From Halodesulfurarchaeum sp. HSR-GB (GTDB taxonomy: Archaea; Halobacteriota; Halobacteria; Halobacteriales; Halobacteriaceae), in the NCBI RefSeq assembly GCF_031432215.1, contig NZ_JAVKGN010000001.1:372001-436000 (forward strand): DNA of 64,000 nt, written 5' to 3'. Under the pieces are notes generated by a model that saw only the letters and a program-made list of their open reading frames with translations, ran no database searches and was not told the DNA's origin. Made by a program: the position numbers and the translations under genes. Shown here in pieces: positions 30,397 through 39,816 of the stretch (the first letter of the stretch is position 1; each line of letters begins with the position of its first letter).

Positions 30397-31392
30397 TTAG
30401 ACGCCGAGCAGGTCGAAGTCGGTCCCGATTCCTTCCTCGGTCGCGTGCTCGTAGACCACGTGAGCCGCGGCGACGTCCTGGATCGCCAGGCCGGTGCTGT
30501 CGAAGACGGTGACACCGTCGATGCCCTCGCGGCCGGGCTTGTTCCCGGCGACGATCTCGCCGATCTCGCCGTAGATGTCCGCGTCGTCGATGACCCCCTC
30601 GTGGAACGGGACGTTGATCTCCCCCGAGTGGGTGCACTGCTCGTAGTCGTCGATGACGATCGTGGCGTCGCCCATGAGGTCGTCGGCCAGTTCCTGCTTG
30701 CCCTCGGCGTCGGCCCCCATGGCGTTGATGTGGGTGTGCTCGCCGACGTCCGCGGCGCTCACGATCGGCTCCCGGACGGGTGTCACCGTCGAGAGCACGT
30801 CACAGCTCGCGGCCTCGCTGATCGAGCCGCCGCGAACGTCGAATCGGTCCTCGAAGTGATCGATGAAGGCCTGGACGGCCTCGTCGTCGACGTCCGAGAC
30901 TACGACCTCCTCGATGTCCCGAACCGTCGCGACGGCCTCGAGCTGGGTGTAGGCCTGGATCCCGGCCCCGATGAGCCCCATCGAGGAGGCGTCCTCGACG
31001 GCGAGGTAGTCGGTCGCGACGCCGGCGGCCGCGCCGGTGCGCTTTTTCGTGAGGACCGTCCCGTCGATCAACGCGAGCGGGTAGGCCGTCTCGGGATCGC
31101 TGTAGATGACCGTGCCCATGACCGTGGGCAGGTCGAACTTCTCGGGGTTGTCCGGGTGGACGTTGACCCACTTGATCGCGGCCGCGTCCCAGTCCTCGGT
31201 CTCGAGGTAGGCCGGCATCGAGCGGAAGTCGCCGTTGTATTTGCGGAGGTCCACGTAGGACTTCGCTGGCATCTGGGCGTTACCGAGCTCGTAGGCCCGA
31301 AACGCGTCCTCGACACCACCGATGAGTTCGTCCATGGGCATCTCGCGGTCGACCTGGTCACCGTTCAAGAGGCGCGTCGTGCGCGCTGGCAT
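30397..31392 (-). CDS. ala: Alanine dehydrogenase / ornithine cyclodeaminase family
   Basis: A 331-residue NAD-dependent enzyme of the mu-crystallin family. Recognised from MPMDELIGGVEDAFRAYELG, MPAKSYVDL, LTKKRTGAAAGVATDYLA, and the nucleotide-binding MGLIGAGIQAYTQL at about residue 133. Archaeal members are alanine dehydrogenases; others cyclodeaminate ornithine. Sequence alone does not separate the two, though the archaeal context favours alanine. A TATA-like CCTATAAGTAC lies about 25-30 bases upstream of the ATG at 31392. Confidence 0.85.
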   Translation of the reverse strand: MPARTTRLLNGDQVDREMPMDELIGGVEDAFRAYELGNAQMPAKSYVDLRKYNGDFRSMPAYLETEDWDAAAIKWVNVHPDNPEKFDLPTVMGTVIYSDPETAYPLALIDGTVLTKKRTGAAAGVATDYLAVEDASSMGLIGAGIQAYTQLEAVATVRDIEEVVVSDVDDEAVQAFIDHFEDRFDVRGGSISEAASCDVLSTVTPVREPIVSAADVGEHTHINAMGADAEGKQELADDLMGDATIVIDDYEQCTHSGEINVPFHEGVIDDADIYGEIGEIVAGNKPGREGIDGVTVFDSTGLAIQDVAAAHVVYEHATEEGIGTDFDLLGV

Positions 31393-31641
31393 ACCAGTAG
31401 CTTTGACGAGCCCGTACTTATAGGGAGTAGAATTCGATTCGCGGGCCTGTTTTCGAACGAGAAGCGATCGAACGGGAGAATTCCGGGCCGCAGGTGGATT
31501 TCAGTCGCTGCGTCGATTCTGGGCGAGTGGCAGGGGAGCGGGCTGACGCCCGCTCGTCAGTTCGGAGAGGTCTTCGACCTCTCCCGGCTCACGGGCAAAT
31601 CGCGCCCGTTCGCCTGTTCGGAGACTCCCTGCGGTCGTCTC

Positions 31642-33336
31642 CTACATCGCGCCGCCCATGCCACCCATACCGCCCATGCCGCCCATGCCGCCGCCCATGC
31701 CACCGGCACCGCCGGGGCCGCCAGCGGGCATGTCGTCGTCATCGTCACCGTCGACGGCCCCACCCTTGAGGTCGCCGGCGGCGATCACGTCGTCGATGCG
31801 GAGGATCATCACGGCGGCCTCCGTGGCGGACTCGATCGCCTGGGTCTTCACGCGGAGGGGTTCGACGACACCTTCACCTTCCATGTCGACCACGTCGCCC
31901 GTGTAGGCGTCCAGCCCGGCACCGGTCGAGCCGCTGTCGTGCTGGCTGCGCAGGTCGACCAGGGAGTCGATCGGGTCGTGACCCGCGTTCTCGGCCAGGG
32001 TGCGCGGGACGACCTCGAGCGCGTCGGCGAAGTGCTCGATGGCCAGCGCCTCGCGCCCACCGACCGAATCCGCGAAGTCCCGAAGCTCCAGGGCGAGCTG
32101 GGTCTCGGGGGAGCCACCGCCGGGGACGACCTTGCCGTCCTCCAGGGTGACCCGAACCACGTGCATCGAGTCCTCGATGGCCCGCTCGACCTCGTCGACG
32201 ACGTGTTCCGTGCCGCCCCGCAGAATCATCGTGACGGACTTGGCTTCCTCGACGTCCTCGATGAAGATGCGCTCGTCACCGCCGACATCGCGCTGGGCGA
32301 TCGAACCGGCCTGCCCGAGGTCCTCGCTGGTGATGTCACGGACGCTGGAAACCGGGGTCGCACCCGTCGCGCGGGCGAGGCGAGTCATGTCGTCGGACTT
32401 GACCCGCCGGACGGCGAGAATGCCCTCCTGAGCCAGGAAGTGTTGGGCCATGTCGTCGATACCGCCGTCGACGAAGACCACGTCGGTGTCGACCGCGACG
32501 AGGGCATCGACCAGCTCGCGGAGCTGGGCTTCCTCGCGCTCCAGGAACTCCTCGAGCTGATCGGGGTCGGTGACGTTGACTTCGGTGTCGATCTCGGTCT
32601 CCTCGACCTCCAGCCCGGAATCGACGAGCGCGACGTTGGCGTCCTCGACCGCGTAGGGCATGTTCTCGTCGACGCGCGTCTTGTCGACGATGACACCCTC
32701 GACCAGTTCGGAGTTGTCGATGGAGCCGCCGACGACCTTCTCGACTTTCACGTTGTCCGTGTCGATGCCGGTCTCGTCGGCGACCGACTGGACGGCCGAG
32801 ACGACGAGCGAGGAGAGAGTGTCCTTGGCGGTTTCTGCACCCTTGCCGGTCATCGCCGTCGCGGCGATCTGTTCGAGGTGCTCGGTGTCCTCCGTGGAGA
32901 TCTCGATGGCCTGCTCCTCCAGCAGGTCCTTGGCCTCCTCGGCGGCCTCGCGGTACCCCTGGGCCAGCGTGGTGGCGTGGATGTCCTGATCGAGCAGGTT
33001 CTCGGCCTCCTTCAGGAGTTCGCCGGAGACGATGACGGCGGTCGTGGTGCCGTCACCGACCTCGTTCTCCTGGGTCTCGGCGACCTCGACGATCATGTTG
33101 GCCGCCGGGTGCTCGATGTCCATCTCCTTCAGGATGGTGACGCCGTCGTTTGTTACCACGACGTTGCCCGTCGAGTCGACGAGCATCTTGTCCATGCCTT
33201 TCGGGCCGAGTGTCGTGCGGACGGACTCGGCGACGGCCTTGCCGGCCGTGATGTTCATCGACTGTGCGTCTTCGCCGGATGTTCGCTGGGACTCCTCGGA
33301 GAGAACGATGAGGGGTTGATTACCCATCTGTGCCAT
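31642..33336 (-). CDS. thsA: Thermosome subunit (group II chaperonin)
   Basis: A 564-residue chaperonin subunit. N-terminal [24 protein letters not shown]-site [15 protein letters not shown] near residue 87, and protruding and apical domain motifs. The tail ends in Gly/Met-rich repeats ([11 protein letters not shown] type), common in haloarchaeal thermosomes. It folds proteins in a closed double ring with a built-in lid. I chose the ATG at 33336 ([16 protein letters not shown]) rather than the frame's upstream start. A strong TATA box precedes it. About 250 bases without a gene follow its stop. Confidence 0.97.
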   Translation of the reverse strand: MAQMGNQPLIVLSEESQRTSGEDAQSMNITAGKAVAESVRTTLGPKGMDKMLVDSTGNVVVTNDGVTILKEMDIEHPAANMIVEVAETQENEVGDGTTTAVIVSGELLKEAENLLDQDIHATTLAQGYREAAEEAKDLLEEQAIEISTEDTEHLEQIAATAMTGKGAETAKDTLSSLVVSAVQSVADETGIDTDNVKVEKVVGGSIDNSELVEGVIVDKTRVDENMPYAVEDANVALVDSGLEVEETEIDTEVNVTDPDQLEEFLEREEAQLRELVDALVAVDTDVVFVDGGIDDMAQHFLAQEGILAVRRVKSDDMTRLARATGATPVSSVRDITSEDLGQAGSIAQRDVGGDERIFIEDVEEAKSVTMILRGGTEHVVDEVERAIEDSMHVVRVTLEDGKVVPGGGSPETQLALELRDFADSVGGREALAIEHFADALEVVPRTLAENAGHDPIDSLVDLRSQHDSGSTGAGLDAYTGDVVDMEGEGVVEPLRVKTQAIESATEAAVMILRIDDVIAAGDLKGGAVDGDDDDDMPAGGPGGAGGMGGGMGGMGGMGGMGGAM

Positions 33337-33361
33337 GTTCGAGAGGGAGTTGTTTTGCCAT

Positions 33362-33371
33362 TCTATATAAG
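33362..33371 (-). promoter_or_regulatory. TATA box of the thermosome gene
   Basis: CTTATATAGAA on the minus strand, 26-35 bases before the ATG at 33336, predicting a nearly leaderless mRNA. Haloarchaeal thermosome genes are heat-induced in known cases. Confidence 0.7.
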
Positions 33372-33464
33372 TGCTTTGGACGAGCACGAAGACCGGCGGC
33401 CCAGCGCCCCAGAAGTTTGTAACCCACTCACATGGCCCGTCCCTTTAGAAGGAAATCCGGGCAA

Positions 33465-34016
33465 TTAATCCGAGTACTCGTGGTAATCCATGCCCTGGCT
33501 TTTCAGCTCCTCGACGCGCTTTCGCTCCAGGAAGGAGTACACCGCGCCGTGAGGCGCGCCGTCGAGCAGCATGTCCGCGGCGCTTCGCACGATCTCGACC
33601 TCGCGTGGCTGGCCGATGATCCCCATGGTCGACCCGTAGATGACCACGCTCGCCCCGGTCAACTCCTCCATCAGTTCGCGGGTCCGTCCGCCCTCACCGA
33701 TGAGTCGGCCCTTCTGGCGTCGCAGGTCGTTGTCGTTCCGGGCGGCCCGCTCGATGTCGATGACGTCGAACATCCGTAACTCGTCGTCAAGCAGTGTGAG
33801 TGCCTCCTCCGGCGAGAAGCCCCGGCCGATGGCCTCCACGATGTCCGTCGCCGTCATGGCCTTCACGGAGTCCCCCACGGACTCCACGCGGACGGCCCCG
33901 TTCTCGGAGTCGACGGTGAGTTCGACCTCCGCCAGTCGCTCGATGGTCTCGACCGTCTCACCTCCTTCGCCGATGAGGACCCCGATCCGCTCCGTCGGAA
34001 TCTTCACGTGTTGCAT
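33465..34016 (-). CDS. KH-domain RNA-binding protein (Pno1/Dim2-like)
   Basis: A 183-residue protein with two KH domains. GxxG loops are visible in VLIGEGGETV near residue 16 and in RLIGEGGRTR near residue 106. The second contains IYGSTMGIIGQPREVE, a hallmark of archaeal Dim2/Pno1. Eukaryotic Dim2 binds the 3' end of 18S rRNA and guides Nob1 cleavage, so a role in 16S maturation is likely. It is the last gene of the eIF1A - RIO1 - KH operon. Confidence 0.9.
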   Translation of the reverse strand: MQHVKIPTERIGVLIGEGGETVETIERLAEVELTVDSENGAVRVESVGDSVKAMTATDIVEAIGRGFSPEEALTLLDDELRMFDVIDIERAARNDNDLRRQKGRLIGEGGRTRELMEELTGASVVIYGSTMGIIGQPREVEIVRSAADMLLDGAPHGAVYSFLERKRVEELKSQGMDYHEYSD

Positions 34017-34062
34017 GGGCGGACGTAGCCACTCAGCGGGTTTAAGCGTTCGTTCCGCCAGC

Positions 34063-34899
34063 CTACGGCGGGGACGCTTCCGCGTCCAGATACGCCCGCA
34101 ACGAGTCCGTCGTGACGTCCACGCCCAGATCGGCGAAAAACGAGGCGACGTTTTTGCAGTCCCGTTCGAGGAAGTCCTCGGCGTTCGGGTGGTGGACGGT
34201 GACCGCCTGCCCCACGTCGATCACGGTGATCTGACCGTCGTGGACGACCAGGTTGTACTCGCTGAGATCGCCATGCACCAGGCCCGCGTCGTAGAGCCGT
34301 CGCATGTACTCCCTGACGACCGAGAAGGCAGTCTCGGGGTTCTCGATCTCGACCTCGTCGAGGGTTGGAGCCGGCCCGTCCTCGTCGCCCAGATACTCCA
34401 TCACGAGGACGTTGCGCTGGACGGCGATCGGGTCGGGGACGGCCACCCCGGCCTCCCTCGCCCGACGCAGGTTGGCGAACTCCTTGCGCACCCACGCGAT
34501 GACGACCTTCGTGGTCGTGCCCCTGATCCCCTCGAAACGGGGGTCACCGGCCAGGTAGTCGCTCATCTGCTGGAAGTTGCTCGTCGTCGTGAGATAGACC
34601 TTCACCGCGACGGTCTCCCCGTCCTCCCCGATGGCCTCGTAGACGTTTGCCTCCTTGCCCGTCGAGATCGGGCCCCCGAAGGCCTGGAGGTAGTCGTCCT
34701 GAACGAGTTTGTACAGGGCCGCGTAGGTGGCATCATCGAAGACCGAGCCCTCGACTTTGAACTGCTCGGTGTCCTTCAGCCGTTTCCGGAACTCGGAGAA
34801 CTCCCGGTCCTGTCGGCGCGCGATCCGGTCGGCTTCGGTGTCCCGGACCTCGATCTCCTCCCACTCGGCGGAGTCGCTCGATTCGACGAACTCAGTCAC
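34063..34899 (-). CDS. rio1: RIO1-type serine protein kinase
   Basis: A 278-residue atypical kinase/ATPase. The P-loop-like STGKEANVYEA, the catalytic HGDLSEYNLVVHDG with the active Asp, and the metal-binding VIDVGQAV mark RIO1 rather than RIO2. RIO1 acts late in small-subunit ribosome maturation. The start is GTG at 34899, 3 bases after the eIF1A stop, so the genes are co-transcribed. Confidence 0.93.
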   Translation of the reverse strand: MTEFVESSDSAEWEEIEVRDTEADRIARRQDREFSEFRKRLKDTEQFKVEGSVFDDATYAALYKLVQDDYLQAFGGPISTGKEANVYEAIGEDGETVAVKVYLTTTSNFQQMSDYLAGDPRFEGIRGTTTKVVIAWVRKEFANLRRAREAGVAVPDPIAVQRNVLVMEYLGDEDGPAPTLDEVEIENPETAFSVVREYMRRLYDAGLVHGDLSEYNLVVHDGQITVIDVGQAVTVHHPNAEDFLERDCKNVASFFADLGVDVTTDSLRAYLDAEASPP

Positions 34900-34902
34900 G
34901 GG

Positions 34903-35190
34903 TCATTGGATGTGTCCCTCCTCGCGGAGTTGGTCGGCCTCGCTTTTCTCGTATCGCCAGGCGATGTCGGCCTTCTCGTCCTGCCAGTCCCAGGGTTCGA
35001 CCAGGACTACGTCGTCCTCGCGGATCCAGATCCGTTTCTGCATCCGGCCCGGAATGCGGGCAGTGCGCTCGACGCCGTCGGCACACCGGACCTGCACCCG
35101 GTTCGCTCCGAGCATGTTCTCGACCACCGCGAATACCTCGTCCTCGTCGGGCATCCTGAGGTCAGTTCGGCCACGCTCGTTCTCGCTCAT
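34903..35190 (-). CDS. tif1A: Translation initiation factor eIF-1A
   Basis: A 95-residue S1/OB-fold factor that promotes scanning and initiator tRNA binding on the small subunit. Typical features are [44 protein letters not shown], and a short acidic tail. The ATG at 35190 begins [23 protein letters not shown]-like TTTAAGC lies about 25 bases upstream, so this is the operon promoter for eIF1A, RIO1 and KH. Confidence 0.93.
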   Translation of the reverse strand: MSENERGRTDLRMPDEDEVFAVVENMLGANRVQVRCADGVERTARIPGRMQKRIWIREDDVVLVEPWDWQDEKADIAWRYEKSEADQLREEGHIQ

Positions 35191-35290
35191 GACTCCGGAT
35201 TGGCGACACAAACGCTTAAACCCAATCACACGAGCCCGGGCGACCACCCATGGGAGCATCCCTTTAGTCCAGGCCACCCAAGGGACAACG

Positions 35291-35749
35291 ATGAGCGAGC
35301 CCACCCGGATCGCCTTCGTCTGTGTCGAAAACGCCGGCCGGAGCCAGATGGCTGCGGCGTTCGCCAGGCGGGCCGTCGCGGAAAGCGGCCTCGACGGGAT
35401 CGAGATTCACTCCGGTGGCACCGACCCCGCCGCGGCGGTCCACGACGTGGTGATCGAGGCCATGGCCGAGACGGGAATTGACATCTCGGAGAACCGACCC
35501 CGAAAACTCCCCCGCGAGACGGTCATGGCGATGGATTACGTGATTACCATGGGCTGTTCGGCCGAGGACGTCTGCCCGGCCACCTGGCGGGGCGACAGCC
35601 GCGACTGGGGGCTTCCGGACCCGGGCGGGCAGCCACTCGACGTGGTCCGAGAGATCCGCGATGAGATCGCCGAGCGAGTCGAGTCGTTGCTCGAAGCAGT
35701 CCGAACCGGGGACAAACCCACAGCGGGCGAAATCGAGCCCGAATTCTGA
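35291..35749 (+). CDS. Low-molecular-weight phosphatase / arsenate reductase-like
   Basis: A 152-residue protein of the LMW-PTPase/ArsC superfamily. The P-loop is CVENAGRS (C-x5-R) at about residues 11-18, followed by QMAAAFARR. The general acid Asp sits in WGLPDPGG. Family members dephosphorylate protein tyrosine or reduce arsenate. No other arsenic genes are nearby, so the substrate is open. Its TGA abuts the tyrS stop, giving TGATCA. Confidence 0.8.
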   Translation: MSEPTRIAFVCVENAGRSQMAAAFARRAVAESGLDGIEIHSGGTDPAAAVHDVVIEAMAETGIDISENRPRKLPRETVMAMDYVITMGCSAEDVCPATWRGDSRDWGLPDPGGQPLDVVREIRDEIAERVESLLEAVRTGDKPTAGEIEPEF

Positions 35750-36730
35750 TCAGGCGCGCAGTTCTTGCAGTCGTTCCCGGCCGGGTGCGATGAGTTCGTC
35801 GAGGTGGGAAGCCAGCCCGGACTTCGCGTCGGCCGGGTGGAGTTCACCGGACTCCAGATCGGCCGCGAGCGCCTCAAACGAGTCATAGACCAGGTCGCCG
35901 CCGTACTCCTCGGGGCGGTCGATCCGCACCGTCTCGAAGCGGGGGAAGACGTGGTACTGGTAGAGCTGAAGGACCGGATTGACCAGGTCGCCCTCGGGAT
36001 CCCGGGTCGGCGGACAGAACGCCGCGTTGACCTTCTCCTCGAGGTCCTCGCGGGAGTCCTCCATGGAGATGGTCAGCCCCGCACTGGAGGACATCTTCCC
36101 GTCGCCGGTCTCCAGATCACCGAGAATCGGGGTGTGAATCGCCGGGCGCACGTCATACTCCAGGCTGCGCAGGCCCTCGCGAGCGAGCATGTGGACCTTG
36201 CGCTGGTCCATCCCGCCCACGGCCAGATCCAGATCCAGATACTCGATGTCCAGGGTCTGCATGAGCGGGTAGACGACGTGTGAGACCGTGACCGTCTCGT
36301 CGCCCTTGATCTCGGCCATGGCACGCTGGGCCCGGTTGAGCGACGTGTCGACCGCCAGGGCGTGCACGTCAAGCACGTACTCCTCGTCGAGCTGGAACTC
36401 CGAGCCGTACCGGAATTCGGTCTGCTCGGGGTCGAGCCCGTAGGCGACGAACTGGGCCTGCATCTGCTCGGCCGTGGCCTGGATCTCCTCGAAGGTGCCC
36501 TTGCCGTTGAGATAGGCGTGGACGTCCGCCAGCAGCACGACGACCTCCATCCCGGCCTCCTGCAGGTCGATGAGCTTGTTCGCGGTCAGCAGGTGGCCCA
36601 GGTGGAGCACGCCGGAGGGCTCATAGCCCACGTAGGCCCGCTTCCCGTCGGGATCGGCGGCCAGGTCCCGAAGCTCCTCCTCGGTAACCACCTCCGAGGC
36701 GTTCCGCGTCAGGAGGTCGAACGTATCCAT
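35750..36730 (-). CDS. tyrS: Tyrosyl-tRNA synthetase
   Basis: A 326-residue archaeal TyrS of the short type without the bacterial S4 domain. HIGH motif in SGVLHLGHLLTANK near residue 40 and KMSKS motif in GKMSSSAGLTIS near residue 213. It starts at ATG 36730 (MDTFDLLTRNASEV). A separate gene, with DUF460 upstream on the same strand 44 bases away. Confidence 0.95.
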   Translation of the reverse strand: MDTFDLLTRNASEVVTEEELRDLAADPDGKRAYVGYEPSGVLHLGHLLTANKLIDLQEAGMEVVVLLADVHAYLNGKGTFEEIQATAEQMQAQFVAYGLDPEQTEFRYGSEFQLDEEYVLDVHALAVDTSLNRAQRAMAEIKGDETVTVSHVVYPLMQTLDIEYLDLDLAVGGMDQRKVHMLAREGLRSLEYDVRPAIHTPILGDLETGDGKMSSSAGLTISMEDSREDLEEKVNAAFCPPTRDPEGDLVNPVLQLYQYHVFPRFETVRIDRPEEYGGDLVYDSFEALAADLESGELHPADAKSGLASHLDELIAPGRERLQELRA

Positions 36731-36774
36731 ACAGCCCCGGAAACGGCCCGGCGGGTTAGTATTTCTGAAAGCAC

Positions 36775-38766
36775 TCAGGAGTCGAGCAGTTCGCTCGGGT
36801 CCGCGTCCCGGCGGTCCGCCCGGTGCTCGGAGATGATCTGATCGACCATCGCGGCGTTCTGCGAGCGGGAGCGCTCCTCGGCCCGGTCCGCCCAGTCCGC
36901 GATGGCCGCCTCGATGTCGTCCTCGCGGGCGACCGCCAGTTCGTCGACCTCCTGGATCGTGACCATCTCGGCGGGGGCGACTGGCACGTCGGCCTCGAAG
37001 AGCAGTTGATCGGCCACGTCCGAGATCCCGCCGTTCCGAACGACCAGCCGGGGTTCGTGCTCGATCAGTCGCTCGGCCGTCCGGCGGCCCGCCCCGGAGG
37101 CATCACGCAGGTAGACCACGTCCCCCGCCGCGATGCCGTAGGCCGCGTCGGCGGTCTCGATGGCCTCGACGGTGAACTTCTCGATCACCTTCACCGGGGT
37201 CAGCCCCTCCTGGGCCACGTCGGCGAAGTTCGAGTGATCGAGCTTCCAGAGGGCCTTCAGCCGTTCGAGTTTCTCTTCGAGGGTCTCTCGGGCCCGGCGC
37301 TGTTCGTCGAGTTCGGCCTCCAGGCGGTCGTTCTCCCAGCGGAGTTTCGACACCTCCCGCCTGGTCCGGGCCTCGGTGCGTTCCTCGCGTTTGGCGTCCG
37401 AGAGCTTGTCCCGCAGATCCGAAATCGTCTCGTCTTTCGTATCGAGGCGCCCCTTGAGGTCCTCCACGTGAGATTGCAGCCGGTCGACCTGGGTCTCAAG
37501 GTCGTTGATCCGGCGCTGTTCGGGCGAGGGCTCGGCCGGCTCGGGTCCGGCGGATTCTTCGGCCCCCGTTTCGGGTTCCGCCCGGTCCCTGAGAACCGCC
37601 TCGACGGAGACGTCCTCGGCGATCACCTCGCCCACGATCTCGTCCCGGTCGGCCGACCGGGGCACCTTCCGGATCACCCGCTCGATCGTGTCCGCGTAGT
37701 CGTCGTGGGCGAACAGTGCCGCCGCCAGCGCGTCACGCTCGTGGTCGTTGGCCGTAGCGGCGTTTCGGGTTCGGTGAAGCTTCTCGTCGACCGGGAGGTC
37801 CGCGGTGGGCGTCCAGGCCGCCGCGTCGAAGGAGCGACGGATCTTCTCGACGGTCTCGGGCATGGGCGTGACGTCGGCCGCGACCAGCACCGGTCGACCG
37901 CGCTCGATGATCCACTCGATAACCGTCGCCATGTCCGCGGTTCGGCTATGCCAGGTCTCCAGGGGCTCGCCGTCGAGGTCGACGATCCCCACCGCGGTCG
38001 TCGTCCCCGGGTCGATTCCCACGAAGACCCGGTCCCGACGGGTCACAAGCGGCTCGAAGTCGATACCGTCCCGCTCGACCGGTTCGATCTCGATGCGCGT
38101 GTCACCGGAGCGACCGCCCGAAACCGGGATCTCGCTTATGGGGGCCTCGACGGTGAAGACGGCATTCGAGAAACCGCCGTACTTCTCGGTGACCGAGCGC
38201 TCGAAGTCCAGGCCGGCCTCCTCCAGGGCCGAGGCGACCCGGCGAGCCTCGGTCTTGACGTGGCCGTGGATGCGCCGGGTGTACCGATCCTCGCTCGACC
38301 CGCCCTTCCCGATGGAGCGGCCCCGAGAGACTTTGACCGTCGTCCGGTCCGTAAACGCCCGGACCGCAGACCCCACGTTGCGGGCGGCGAGCCGGGCCGC
38401 GGCTTCGGCCTCGGCCATCGGATCGGAGTTGTAGGGGACACCATGACGGTTGGCCACCCGGGAGAGTGGCTCCGGGCGCTGTTCGCCCGTGACCTGGACG
38501 AGCCGGGTCTGGGCGGGAAGGCGTTTCAGAAAGCGGACGAGGTCGTCCTTGTCCGCCGCCAGCTCGTACATGTTGTCCGTCGCGAGGAGGGCCGGTTCGG
38601 TCTCCTGCACCCGGCGCAGGAGCTTGTGATAGCTCACGTTCGTCCGTTCGAGGTCCGTCCCGTCGAAGACACAGAGGGCATAAGACGGCGTGTCGCCGCG
38701 CACGTCACCGCTCTGCACGTCGACGCCGAAGACCACGGCGTCGAGGGCGTCGGTCCGCGTACTCAC
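36775..38766 (-). CDS. DUF460 protein: RNase H-like domain plus coiled coil
   Basis: A 663-residue archaeal protein. The N-terminal half has a split RNase H-like domain, with VFVGIDPGTTTAVGIVDLDG near residue 242 and an acidic site resembling RuvC/YqgF folds. Residues about 425-525 form a long heptad-rich coiled coil (LETQVDRLQSHVEDLKGRL). The C-terminal part resembles a nucleotide or RNA-binding domain. Its function is undefined. The GTG at 38766 (VSTRTDALDAVVFGVDVQ) fits family starts better than upstream codons. Confidence 0.8.
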   Translation of the reverse strand: MSTRTDALDAVVFGVDVQSGDVRGDTPSYALCVFDGTDLERTNVSYHKLLRRVQETEPALLATDNMYELAADKDDLVRFLKRLPAQTRLVQVTGEQRPEPLSRVANRHGVPYNSDPMAEAEAAARLAARNVGSAVRAFTDRTTVKVSRGRSIGKGGSSEDRYTRRIHGHVKTEARRVASALEEAGLDFERSVTEKYGGFSNAVFTVEAPISEIPVSGGRSGDTRIEIEPVERDGIDFEPLVTRRDRVFVGIDPGTTTAVGIVDLDGEPLETWHSRTADMATVIEWIIERGRPVLVAADVTPMPETVEKIRRSFDAAAWTPTADLPVDEKLHRTRNAATANDHERDALAAALFAHDDYADTIERVIRKVPRSADRDEIVGEVIAEDVSVEAVLRDRAEPETGAEESAGPEPAEPSPEQRRINDLETQVDRLQSHVEDLKGRLDTKDETISDLRDKLSDAKREERTEARTRREVSKLRWENDRLEAELDEQRRARETLEEKLERLKALWKLDHSNFADVAQEGLTPVKVIEKFTVEAIETADAAYGIAAGDVVYLRDASGAGRRTAERLIEHEPRLVVRNGGISDVADQLLFEADVPVAPAEMVTIQEVDELAVAREDDIEAAIADWADRAEERSRSQNAAMVDQIISEHRADRRDADPSELLDS

Positions 38767-39030
38767 GGCGAGAGCTATGGCGGCGAGCCGGATAAGTTCG
38801 TTCCGGCCGGGGCAGTCCTGAACGGACGTGTACGAACCGGACACTGCCGCGAGTCGGGAAGAAGGGGTGGATTGATAGCCGATGCCCGCAAACTTTGCCA
38901 ACACTGGTGAGAGAGACCCGGGACGCGACTGGCCGGAGGGCGAACGATTTGCCCGTCAAGAGCCAGTACGACCGACAATACGGGACTGGAAAGCAATTCG
39001 CGTAGCCGGGCAGCCACCATCGACACTCAT

Positions 39031-39816
39031 ATGTCACAGGAATGGAACATCGTCGTTTGCGTCAAACAGGTACCCGACGCCGACGACGTCTCGATCGACC
39101 CGGACACCGGAACGCTGAATCGCTCCGACGCCGAGGCCGTGCTGAACCAGCCGGACTACAACGCCGTCGAGTCGGCCCTCCAGTTGCGCGAAGCGGTCGG
39201 CGGAACAGTCACCGCCGTCACGATGGGGCCGCCCTTCGCCACGGCCGTCCTGCAGGAAGCCGTCGCCCTGGGTGCCGACGACGGCGTCCTGCTGACCGAC
39301 CGTGCCTTCGGCGGGAGTGACACCTGGCCGACGAGCCTGGCGCTGGCCTCGATCGCCGAGGAACTCGACGCCGATGTCGTGATCTGTGGCGAGGAGAGCA
39401 CGGACTCCTCGACGGGGCAGGTCCCGCCGGGGATCGCCGCGCACAACGACTGGTCCCAGCTCACCTACGTCGAGGAGCTCGAACCGAACCCCGAGGAGAA
39501 CGAACTGATCGCGGTCCGAGACATCGAGGGCGGCCACGAAAAGGTCGCCGCGAGTCTTCCCGTGGTCGTGGCGGTCGGCTTCGGGCTGAACGAACCGCGG
39601 ATCGCCGGCCTCCACCGCAAGATCTACGCCGAGACCGAGTTCGAGCCCCAGGAGTACTCCGCAAGTGACCTGGGCATCGAGGAGTCGGTCGGCCTCGCGG
39701 CCTCACCGACCTCGGTGGGTGGGATGGCCACCGCCGACCCGGTCGAGCGGAAACGGAAGCTGGTCGAGGACGTCGAAACGCTCTTCGAGGAACTCGAAAG
39801 CGCGGGGGCGATCTAG
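39031..39816 (+). CDS. etfB: Electron transfer flavoprotein beta subunit (FixA-like)
   Basis: A 261-residue EtfB. Key segment TMGPPFATAVLQEAVALGADDGVLL followed by FGGSDTWPTSLALA. This GPPxA...GAD...GSDTxxTS pattern is typical of the FAD-binding, electron-bifurcating EtfB group rather than AMP-binding ETFs. With EtfA it transfers electrons from a dehydrogenase towards FixC and FixX. First gene of etfB-etfA-fixC-fixX; no gap to etfA. Confidence 0.93.
   Translation: MSQEWNIVVCVKQVPDADDVSIDPDTGTLNRSDAEAVLNQPDYNAVESALQLREAVGGTVTAVTMGPPFATAVLQEAVALGADDGVLLTDRAFGGSDTWPTSLALASIAEELDADVVICGEESTDSSTGQVPPGIAAHNDWSQLTYVEELEPNPEENELIAVRDIEGGHEKVAASLPVVVAVGFGLNEPRIAGLHRKIYAETEFEPQEYSASDLGIEESVGLAASPTSVGGMATADPVERKRKLVEDVETLFEELESAGAI

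Noticed and set aside
30445-33468. A 1,007-codon plus-strand open frame opposite ala and thermosome
   Set aside because: High-GC shadow frame: both genes beneath it are firmly identified on the minus strand, and its translation is low-complexity Val/Asp/Gly/Leu-rich sequence without motifs.
35291-35749. Calling the small phosphatase an arsenate reductase outright
   Set aside because: The C-x5-R loop fits both activities and no ars genes are adjacent, so the substrate is left open.
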